Source: Lepidodermella squamata (taxonomy: Eukaryota; Gastrotricha). From it: a stretch of 64,000 nucleotides of DNA. This document shows, piece by piece, positions 46,770-56,900 of this stretch (the stretch's first letter is position 1; each line of letters opens with the position of its first letter). The notes beneath the pieces were generated by a model that saw nothing but the letters and a program-made list of their open reading frames with translations, ran no database searches and was not told where the DNA came from. Both the position numbers and the translations under genes were made by a program. Location: assembly GCA_047495785.1 (NCBI GenBank), contig JBLDXI010000009.1:1364001-1428000 (forward strand). Direction: 5' to 3'.

Positions 46770-48411
46770 ATGGTACTATTGTATGTTGCGGCCGGTTTTG
46801 TTGCTTTGATTCTCATTGGATCTAAAGTTTACATTTATGATCGTATCAAATATCGGCGACTACCCCCCGGCCCTATGCCTGTTCCTTTCCTTGGTAAAAG
46901 CTCGAAATATCAAATGAAGTAGCTTCAAAACACCCTTTCACAGGAACTTTGCCTGTCATGTCGAGATTCAATAAAAGAGGCATTCGACAGCATTGGAAAA
47001 TATTTGAAAAACTCTCGGAAACCTACGGCGATATTTTGACAATGTACCTCGGCCAAAGAAGAATGATAGTTATCATGAACGCGGATGCTGTTCAAGAAGC
47101 TCTTGTTAACCAGCCTGAAGCGTTCTCTGGCAAACCTTCCGTAGTAGCTACCGATCATTCAGGGATCGGAATTGGCCAGTCTAATGGTGAGGAGTGGCAG
47201 TCGCGAAGGTTAAAAATCACTTACTTTAAGTGGCAGCATTTCAAAAGTAAAATTGATTATAGGCGATTCATCATGAGGTCGATGCGCGACTTCGGCATGG
47301 GCAGAGCTAACATTGTCGAGCTAATCCACGACGAATGCAGCTATATCGTGAACGAAATCGACCAACGCTGTGGAAAGCCCTTCGAACATCATACTTTGTT
47401 GGGAAACGTTATATCTAACGTCATTTGCTCCATGATATTCGGCAAACGCTTCGACTACAACGACGAGTTTTTCGAGACACTAATTCGAAAAGCAACCGCT
47501 ATATTTTCCAGTTCACCGTATGGAAATAGCATCAACCTTATCCTTCCTATAACTCACGAACTGATGGTACCACACATCGTGAGTTTCACTGATAACTTCA
47601 AAATTGTATAAGCCTAAGACTATTCTAATAGCAAAGGAAAGCTGTGGATCTCCATGAACATATTCATGCAATGATGGTTCAAGCGATCGATGAGCACCGC
47701 AAGTCGTTCTCGCCGGATCACATTCGCGACTTCGCCGACCTCTATTTGGACGCCGAGCTGTCTGGTGAACAAATTATGACTCAACGGGAATATTCCCGCG
47801 TCATGTTAGATTTATTCTTGGCCGGAACTGAAACAACCTCAAGCACTTTGAACTGGACACTACTTTGGTTGTGCATGCTGCCGGAAATACAGGATAAGGC
47901 TCATCGAGTTGTTGACGCGGCTATGGGAGACGGCAATCGCTTTCCTACGCTCGATGATAGGCCTCAACTGGTTTACATTGAAGCTTTGATGAGCGAGGCC
48001 CTTAGACACCCTACTTTATCACCGCAAAGTGTTCTTCACGCCACCACGCAAGATGCAAAACTCTGCGGCTATGACATCCCAGCGAAATCATTTATCTACA
48101 CCAACAACTACACCATCCACCATGACCCGTCATACTGGAAAGATCCAGACACGTTTGATCCTGAGCGGTGGTTAGATGAGAATGGCAAGTTGATCAATCA
48201 TGGGCACCATTTTCGCCCGTTCGGTTCTGGGCCCCGTGTTTGCCTTGGCGAGTCCCTGGCTCGAGTGGAATACCTCATCTTTCTAGTGTCTCTTCTGCAA
48301 CGGTTTTCGTTCAAGTTTGGACCTGAAGAAAATGTCGATTTAGATGCTGGCTTTGTCGGCCTGGGTTACATTCCACCGGTTTACAAAATTGTTGCGACTC
48401 GAAGGGGATAA
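46770..48411 (+). CDS. P450-19, cytochrome P450, 494 aa
   Basis: Exons are 46770..46893, 46944..47208, 47263..47578 and 47632..48411. The last acceptor is the TAG at 47629-47631, chosen because it restores the frame and gives an exon of 780 bp as in P450-17 and -18. LPPGPMPVPFLG, AGTETTSSTLNW, EALR, DPERW and FGSGPRVCLG (Cys about 439) are intact. It is separated from P450-18 by SP1. AATAAA lies at 48463-48468. Confidence 0.9.
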
Positions 48412-48582
48412 GGATTGTATGTGGCATTTACTTTATCCTACTATTGATTTGTCTTTATGCTTAATAAATTGCTTCCGATTAATGTAGAACTCTTAACCCT
48501 TTATAGGAATTTACTTTGTTCAGGAAAGCGCTGGAAAAGTATAGTGTAAGGCTTCACCGGGAATTATTTGATAGTCGGAAAT

Positions 48583-49819
48583 TTAAGCATTATTTTTCAT
48601 GACTTCCTTGATCCAAGGAAGATGGTATGAAATTGACGAGTACATGCCAGGCATTCCTATTCGAGAAAAAATAGTTAATATTAAATTATTTATCCAGCTT
48701 AAATTCTCACCCCACTCAGCACACTTTGCACTTCCGAACGAAACAGCGCCAGACAAAACCCATTGACCTGCTACTCCACTTGCAATAGCTGCCGGGTCAT
48801 CCTTTGGCATTTTGCAAACCAATGGGCCGCCACTGAAATTAGGTTTAAAATCAAGCGTAAGTTAATTCCTATAATGTATACCTGTCGCCAAAGCAGGTGT
48901 CCCTAGTGAAATCAGGAGCAATGGCACAAATGATTTTTCCATCCTGAGCTGATTTGTGCAGGTACCAAACCTTGGCGCAGTCTTCCATATTGTAGACAGG
49001 AATGTCAACTTCTTTCGGCAAATCGCTGGGCCAGCCTAATTAAATTTAATTACTAATTAAAGGGTAATACTATTAGGGAATGAAAGTTTACCGCTTTCAG
49101 TAGTTCCCCACCCGGCAGCGAGGCACTCCGTTCCAGGAGGGTAGTTAAGACCAGCTGGAGGAAGAGGAGCGATAGCGGTAGTAGGAGACAGGTTTACAGG
49201 ACGCTTCAGCTTGATCAGTCCGATATCGTTGCCCTTCACCAAATGATTAGCTGGAAAAAAGCAATAAATTTGATTAAGGATTAGGAATGAAATTAGTGGG
49301 CTTACTGTTGAACTTGGGATGCACGAATATCGCCTCGATCTCGACATCGTCGACATTGGCGTTTTCGCTAGCATTCGACATTTGATAGGCCCCAACGCGG
49401 ACGATAGCATCAGCCTCGTTAATCACTTCATTGTCGCCGTCGACGAGGCAATGTCCCGCCGTGAGAATCCACTGAGGGTCAATTAGCGAGCCACCGCAAG
49501 CCAAGTTGAATTTTTCGTCCTTCTCGCGAGCAGCAGAGGCACTACGGCGCATCGATAGGCGGCCCTCCCCGTCAGGCTTCAACAAACCAGCCATGAAGCG
49601 CCACGAATCAGCATCGGCTTCAACTCCGTTGATAACACGGCGTTGCAGACTGTTCAAGTTGCGCGTTGATGATTCAGATTTGTTGTTAGGACGGGTGCTT
49701 GGGCTATAGGCGAAGCTGTCAGCGTTGAACCAGTTCGGAAGGTCGCTATCATTTTCAATCGGAAAATCAGCTAAAACACCAGCGACGAAGAGAGTCGCAG
49801 TAAAAACGGTGATAAACAT
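48583..49819 (-). CDS. SP2, divergent secreted trypsin-like serine protease, 340 aa
   Basis: Exons are 49819..49306, 49250..49092, 49035..48882, 48832..48711 and 48656..48583. The micro-exon of the other SP genes is fused to exon 2 here, so one intron is missing. A signal peptide (about 1-17) precedes a longer propeptide of some 44 residues with NKS, ending RR61/VING. The triad is His123 (LTAGHC, with Gly in place of the second Ala), Asp180 (GNDIGLIKL) and Ser276 (GDSGGP). Asp270 predicts trypsin-like specificity. It lacks the PFDP tail and ends KNNA. Confidence 0.88.
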
Positions 49820-50458
49820 CAAATCCTTATAAGCCGAAAGTGTGTCTTGAAAATGATAAAAAAAATCAGCTAATATGACAAGATGTATCAGCGCTCCGCA
49901 ACCACCGCGCTCTCAGTTTCTTCAGCTGCCCGACGTCATCAAAACCCACGCCATTTCGCTACATTATTATTTGCTTCCCACGATTACGGCTTGGTATTTG
50001 GCAAAGGTCGCGGTGTATGGTGAACTCCCGCTCCAATTTGCGAATTCCTATTTTCCACACGCCAATCTCGCCATTTAATTGTGACGCATTACCGAGTTGT
50101 GGCAGTTTTGACCAACAGCGAGGCTGTTTCATCATTAAGTTGAAAGTCGAGTATTTACCTTAATATTTTACTGCAATAATGTATAACTGTAGATTAATGA
50201 TCACCTTATGAGAACTATTTTGAGGAAAATTATAGAGTTCAGATAAATAGAGGTTCAAGTGTCGGATAGTAGGTTTCTTATTAATTGGAAAGTTTTGATT
50301 CAGCATAATTTCAAATATCACCGGAACATGGAAAAATATTAGAAAGATTGCTTAAGCTGCACCGGATATTAAAGAATAATCAAGACTCGAAATAAAAATT
50401 GCTCATATCAGCTTGCATCTTCTCCACCAGCTTTTGCTCCAAGAATCAAGCTGCGAAC
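49820..50458. other. Spacer between SP2 and SP3
   Basis: The part 50010-50458 matches the flank downstream of SP4 (about 53520-53969), including GTATTTACCT and TTTTGAGGAAAATTATAGA blocks. It is the duplicated 3' flank of the SP3/SP4 pair. Confidence 0.55.
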
Positions 50459-52005
50459 TCACGGGTCGAACTGCGTTTTCGGCTCATTCTCCATGATGTT
50501 TTTTATCCACGGAATGTGGTAGGAAACCGAAGTGTACATGCCAGGAACACCTTGGAAAACATTGTGATTAGAAAATTGACAGATCTGATTAATAAAATTA
50601 CCACGAGAGGCGCATTTGGGCGCTCCATAAGAAACAGCTCCCGCCAAGATCCACTTGCCAGCTACTCCTTTCTCCACGGCAATTTTGTTAGATTTGGGTA
50701 GCTTGCAAATCAAAGGTCCACCGCTAAAAAAAACAACGGTGGATTTTAATTCACGACATTGTGGAACCACTAAAAAGTTGAACTTTGGCGCGCGCGCTGA
50801 TTGGTCGGTTTATTGTTGCTATGACCCCGGGATGAAACATTTCTGTCATGCGATCCACTAATAAATTATTTTATATTTATGTAAAAAATGACCTTGCCAC
50901 ACCCTCTGCACGGTTTCCATTGACCACGAGCGTAAACTCCATATTAATCGTGGCAAATTACCGCAGCAAAAAACACTTGTTGCAAAACTTTTATGGATCG
51001 CACGTTTCATCCGGGAGTCATAGCTACGATCGATTGACCAATAGGCGTGCGCGTCAAGATTGGACTTTTGAGTGGTTCCACAATGGACTTGATTTTTCAG
51101 CGAACCTATCACCGATGCAGGTATCCCTTTCGAAGTCCTCGGAGATTGCGCAGATGATTTTGCCGTCCTTCATGTGGTCCCTGAAGTGCCAGACTTTTGC
51201 GCACTGGTCAATACTGAACACTGGGATTTCGACCTCACGCACAACGTCACTGCCTTTTCCTATATTTCCAATCTAAGTTTTTACATTATTTGATAAAAGT
51301 AATCTCTATACCTATCTCAGTGCGACCCCAACCGGCTGAAAATTATTCAGGATTAAAGTCCGGGATTTCATTTTCCGCAAAAAACTCACCGGCAATGCAC
51401 TTTGTTCCAGTTGGGTATTCGAGACCGTGTGGGGGCAACGGCGAGATCAGAGCGTGCAAGTTCTTGTTGATAGGTCGCTTCAGCTTCAACAAAGCAATGT
51501 CCCATCCGTTACCCAAATGAGAAGCTAAACAAATAATGACGAATTAACTCTGCTATCTTCCATGACAAAACTGACTATTGACATTCTCGTGAGCCCAGAA
51601 CTTTTCGACCTCGATATCTTCAACTAAGGGGCTTTTGGCAGCTGTGGACATGCGATGAGCCCCAACCCGGACGACCATATTATCGACTGGCTCACGCTTG
51701 GTCATGTTTCTGACGACGCAGTGCGCAGCGGTGAGAACCCATTGGTCGGCGATCAGCGATCCGCCACAAGCGTAGTGGTACTTGCTACCCGCCTGACGGC
51801 CGTTGGATTCGCTGCGTATATCCAACATGCCGCGGGGCTTCAGCAAAGCCGCCATAAATTTCCATGAGTCTTCATCGGATTCAACGCCGTGGATAACGCG
51901 ACGGTCGAATTTGTGGCCATTTCGACTATCTACGTCATTTTCGACAGGGAAATCGCACAGTGAGCCTGAGGCTAGAATACCGATGACGAATAATTTCAAA
52001 AACAT
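50459..52005 (-). CDS. SP3, secreted trypsin-like serine protease, 318 aa
   Basis: Exons are 52005..51576, 51524..51390, 51335..51312, 51259..51106, 50723..50602 and 50550..50459. Lengths are the same as in SP1, including the 24 bp micro-exon. Signal peptide MFLKLFVIGILASGSLC, activation site RR36/VIHG, His95, Asp152, Ser248 and the pocket Asp242 are all present. Intron 1 uses a GTCAGT donor where SP1 has GTTAGT. Intron 4 is 382 bp instead of about 50 bp because it holds an inverted-repeat element. SP3 and SP4 are the closest pair, judging by coding and flanking sequence. Confidence 0.9.
50757..51085. mobile_element. Inverted-repeat element in SP3 intron 4
   Basis: The ends are CATTGTGGAACCACT and its exact reverse complement. 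The inverted similarity continues for about 100 bp on each side (TATTGGTC, GATGAAAC, GCGATCCA). The element is about 329 bp and has no coding capacity. It is the same family as the copy in SP1 intron 1. Confidence 0.75.
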
Positions 52006-52304
52006 GGTGAGAAAATTTGAGTATTTAAGAGATAACAATGCTATGAAGCTTTTCCTTTCTTTTCTCTAACGCGCATCCGCCAGTGGTATTTGATCACCTG
52101 CCATTCGCCGTTAGTTTTGTTCCTCCATTTTAACTTACAGAAATTGGCGATGACTCGTCGCATGCGAACTACAACCTTTCCGCGTTTAACCAAGCCATTA
52201 TTCATCTCCATATTTCGATCGATAGTCGATAGTTAGAACTGTTAAAAAAATGATTTGATGATAACCGCTCTTTTAATCGAATTTTCTTCTATCATAAAAT
52301 CATA
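52006..52304. other. Upstream region of SP3
   Basis: The first 230 bp match the upstream region of SP4 (61698-61930), including a GATCACCTGCCATTCGCCGT block, so the promoter was duplicated with the gene. Confidence 0.55.
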
Positions 52305-52915
52305 AAATGTGTGGTAATTCCTACCGTCACCTACGCCTGTGAAACCTGGATCCAAGGTTAAATGTCACTTTCATGCGCTGGCTCAGAACCATTATGGGAT
52401 TTTTTAGAACAGATTATATTAGATATTAGATTGATCTGTGACGTTTTGGAATTAAGTAAAATGATTGAAAAGCATCGTTTGAAATATTTCGGGCACATTA
52501 TTCGCCAAGACGAGTATGAAGCTGAAAGTCTCACGAATGCCATATATCATTGGAAAGCGGTCGACCCGAGTTGGTACTTGCCTCGCGGTAAACCGCCAAC
52601 CCGCTGGACCGATAGCTTGAAAAGGAGTCTTCTTAAAATTGGGTTGTTCGATATTCATGTGAAATATATTAAAAACCCAAACGAGCTAGTTAGACGCGGG
52701 AGACCTCGTGAATCGACCCTGTTAATGCGACGCACTGAAATTCACAAAATTGCGGATCTAGAATTAGCGGAAATAACTGCCAGAGATCGGGATGAATGGC
52801 AATTAGTGTGCAATAGCATCGAAAATTATGAATTTTTGGGCAAAAGCAGGTTGTTCGCGACCGATCTGTCGGCCCCTGAAGCCGATCGACTGTCGTCAGC
52901 CGTCCCCTAAACCCT
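52305..52915 (+). mobile_element. Non-LTR retrotransposon relic, C-terminal end
   Basis: The frame reads VIPTVTYACETW, an in-frame TAA at 52359-52361, and then about 180 codons with KHRLKYFGHIIRQD, RGKPPTRWTDSLKRSL and an ARDRDEWQLV segment. This order (YGSETW, RLRWFGHVxR, GRPxxRWxD, ARDRxxWR) is the usual C-terminus of RTE- or CR1-like ORF2 proteins. The catalytic part is missing and a stop interrupts the frame, so it is dead. Confidence 0.75.
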
Positions 52916-53009
52916 CACGGGTAAGGCCTTTTTTTCTACTCTCTAATATTAACATCACATGCCTACGGAGGACGAAAAATAAAACTGATTCATTTGGTCA
53001 TTTGGTCAT

Positions 53010-53072
53010 AAAATCCAAAAATGTCGGCGGCACGTGGGTGTTGTTGTGACTGCCCAATTCCAAATCAGCATA
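53010..53072 (-). pseudogene. P450 3'-end relic
   Basis: On the minus strand the DNA reads ADLELGSHNNTHVPPTFLDF, matching VDLESGSHNITHVPPKFKVF at the C-terminus of P450-20. No further exon is recognisable. In the SP4 copy of this block the intact P450-20 lies at the equivalent place, so this is the truncated edge of a duplicated protease-P450 block, pushed apart by the retrotransposon relic. Confidence 0.7.
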
Positions 53073-53969
53073 TGGTACTGCATGAAGCCAATTGTTTGAT
53101 GCGGGTTTATTTTCGGGCAAGCCTTCGCCCTAGTCATCTAGCATAAAATCGGAAGCGCTTTTGACAAATAATGGAACCAAGCTGGAAAATTCCCGTTGTA
53201 TCTCTTATTGTTCCTTTTTCAACGTAGTGCGACGATGGCTCGGTAATAACGGAGATGAATTAGCTTATAGCACAGGACTTTGGCTAGTATTGATTCACTT
53301 GTTGACGATTGACGAAGCGACGCCTCGACGGGGCAATAAAAAAACGAATTGATAAACAGCAATAAACACTTGCTGCGCAGCATGATTCATTTGCTCGGCA
53401 AAGCCATGGCATGTATGGATAATACAATGGTGTCGGTTGCACGGTCAACGGTATTATTCAACGGTTATAAGGTTCAACTTGAATAATAAATATTGTGCAA
53501 TATCACATCCCCTAAAACCGTACTCAATTCGCGGTGATGATGAACTTGCGCTCCAAGTTGCGAATTCCTATATCTTTCCGCAATGTCAATCTCAAAGAAT
53601 TACCGAGTTGCGACACATTACCGAGTTCGACCAACAGCCAGACTTCAATTCATAAAAGTTGGAATTCGAGTATTTACCTAACTATTTTATTGCAGTCATG
53701 TATAGCTGTAGATTAGTGATCTCTTCTTGAAAATTATTTTGAGGAAAATTATAGACTTCAGATACACAGGTCAAGTTTCAAATTTTAGGCTCATTATTAG
53801 GTGCAAACTTTTGATTCAGCAATATTATATTAGTACCGGATTATTGAGTTATATTAAAATGAGTTTTTAAGCTGCACCGGAACTTGAGGATGAATCAAGT
53901 ATCGAAATGAAAGTTTATCAGCTTGCATCATCTCCTCCCATCTTTTGCTGCAAGAAACTAGCTGCGAAA
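53073..53969. other. Spacer with duplicated 3' flank of SP4
   Basis: The part 53520-53969 matches 50010-50458 downstream of SP3. The left part shows nothing recognisable. Confidence 0.5.
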
Positions 53970-56900
53970 TCAAGGGTCAAACGGGGTTTTCGGCTCATTC
54001 TCCATGATGTTTTTGATCCACGGAATGTGGTAAGAAACCGAAGTGTACATGCCAGGAACACCTTGGAGCAAACATTATACAGGGTGTTTAAAATGTGGCG
54101 CACACTGAATAACCTGCGGCAAATGTTTACCGCACAACACACTACAAACTATACACTGGACTACTGCACACTGACACCGCATTGAATTTAGCAGCGCGCT
54201 TTCATCAACACTAACTTTCCAACGAAGGATAAGTGACATGGTCAACGCCAAGTCGCTAACCACCCAGCACCAAGCTGAATTTTTTTTCATTATCGTTCGA
54301 TAGCCCAATGCATGCGCTACCAGGCTAAGTACTCGCGCCCGAAATCCATCCAGCCGTAATATTGTAAGAAGTCTGACTCGAAAACTTCAAATGGCCGTCA
54401 TGAGGCAGTAATTCTCTATAAAACGGGTGACATTCAGAGGATTGAGCTCCTTTGACCACTGGGCGGATTTTCGATTTCTGGACGTTGTCGTATAGCCCCA
54501 AGTCGAATCAAGACGAGTCACAACAGAGGCAAAAATAGTTCAAATACTATAGTATAGTATAGTATAGTATAGCAGTTTTTAGACAAAGACAGGTGTCGTA
54601 CCGACTACTCGAAGCTCCAAACCGCTGGGCGGATTTTTGATTTTTTGGTGTCGGTTAATAGCCGGTAGATGCTCTATGAATGTGGTCTCTCGCGCAATGA
54701 AATCATTTAATAGCATCGCAAAATAAATGCTCGCGAAAACGAGTCAAAATGGGCTCAATGGGGGCATTTTTCCAAAAACCGTAGCCATTGGGTCAGACGT
54801 GTAGTTCTAACCGCGTATTTGATTTTCGATTTTGTAGACAGCCCGACTAACATCCAATAGCATCCAAGCCACTAAAATCGATCCATAATATTTTGAGTCA
54901 AAAAGGGGGTAAAAAGGCAGTTAGTCCAGCGAAATTCTTCCGGTAATGGTTGTAAAAGTGGCCAAAATCGTGTGTCCTGGCATCTATCGCTTTAGCTGCC
55001 ATTTCGCCAATTCGTGGCATTTTTCCTCGAGCCTACAACCATGGGAAAGAGGACACTCGCCTGAATTTTTTGAGCTATAGCTCATTGTCGTGTGATGAGC
55101 GGGTGGGAAGTACCAGGTCAGCAAACTCATTTTTTAGGTTGGCAAATCATAACCATTTAAAAAAATCATATTTTGTCTCTTATATCGCTAACCGTTTATA
55201 ACATCGGATTTTTTTTAAATCCCCGCGGAATAACTCAGAGGAAGCTTGCCAGCAACTCGTCTGATCATAACCTGGGGTTTTGACCGCTCAGAGAATCGTA
55301 AAACTGTAGTTATCACGTCCGTCTGCATGAGTGGGGTTATTCTTCACTTCACGAATGAAGCCGTGAATACTGTTACTGCCAGAGTCTCTGAGCGGCTGAA
55401 CCCCCAGGATATGATCGGACGGGTCGCCGGCAAGCTCCTTCCGAGTTATTCCGCGGTGAATTTAACAAAATGCGACATTCAGAGCGGCACGCGATGTGAG
55501 AGTCGAAATCTTGTTTTTTCAAATGGTTGTCATTCAGGATCTTAACCCTTTCATGGCGGAATTATTTACCTGCGGTAGAAAAAATATTTAACAGCTGTTT
55601 TGGGGGTTTTCGAAGGCCCTGATCACGATTTTGAAATCCTTTTGTCTTTATCTATCACTGTTAGGGCTGTACAAAAAGAGGGCGAAAATAATAGCACTCG
55701 CACCGTACTGCCGGCACGGTCAACTACGGTGCAACTACGGTGCCGGTACGGCCGGTCATCTACGGCGCCGTAGCGATTCCGTAACTTTTAGAAAATTCCC
55801 CCTGACTTCAAATTTATGAAATCTAACAAAATATCATATCACCAATTAGGGATACGGATTGGCCAATAAGCTTAATATGAACCGGCGATAAAAGGTCACG
55901 TAAGCATTAATGAAAAATCAGGTAAAGGCTTCAGATTACAGTCCCGCTCCTGAAAACGTTTGAAAGCATGTATAACTGTGAAACGATATATTCAATCACT
56001 ACCTGGAGGTCGACAGTAACAAGGCGGAAACAAGAATGACGATTTCACTACGGTTCGAACTGACCAATGTGCCCTTGAAGTAGTTACACCTGTGATGACG
56101 AGCGCCAATAGGCTGATTTCAGACTAGACATTTTAGCCCGGTTTAACGGGTTTCTGAAACTAAATGGCCCATCCTGGGTAGCCATCGGCTTCCCTGGGAT
56201 CCCAGCTATCAGATGGATATGCTGGAACCCGCCCGCCTTCAAACACTAGGTCAACCTGGGTTCCCAAAGTTCCCCATAACATAGCATTTTAGGCTGATTT
56301 TAGAGTTTGGGTTCCAGCCCGGTTTAACGGGTTTCTGAAACTAAATGGCCCATCCTGGGTAGCCATCGGCTTCCCTGGGATCCCAGCTATCAGATGGATA
56401 TGCTGGAACCCGCCCGCCTTCAAACACCAGGTCAACCTGGGTTCCCAAAGTTCGCCATATCATAGCATTTTAGGCTGATTTTAGAGTTTGGGTTCCAGCC
56501 CGGTTTAACGGGTTTCTGAAACTAAATGGCCCATCCTGGGTAGCCATCGGCTTCCCTGGGATCCCAGCTATCAGATGGATATGCTGGAACCCGCCCGCCT
56601 TCAAACACTAGGTCAACCTGGGCTCCCAAAGTTCGCCATATCATAGCATTTTAGGCTGATTTTAGAGTTTGGGTTCCAGCCCGGTTTAACGGGTTTCTGA
56701 AACTAAATGGCCCATCCTGGGTAGCCAACGGCTTCCCTGGGATCCCAGCTATCAGATGGATATGCTGGAACCCGCCCGCCTTCAAACACCAGGTCAACCT
56801 GGGTTCCCAAAGTTCGCCATAACATAGCATTTTAGGCTGATTTTAGAGTTTGGGTTCCAGCCCGGTTTAACGGGTTTCTGAAACTAAATGGCCCATCCTG

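Noticed and set aside
53970-54061. Isolated protease pseudo-exon
   Set aside because: It completes SP4 exactly in length and phase, and the DNA between is accounted for by a TA-flanked element.
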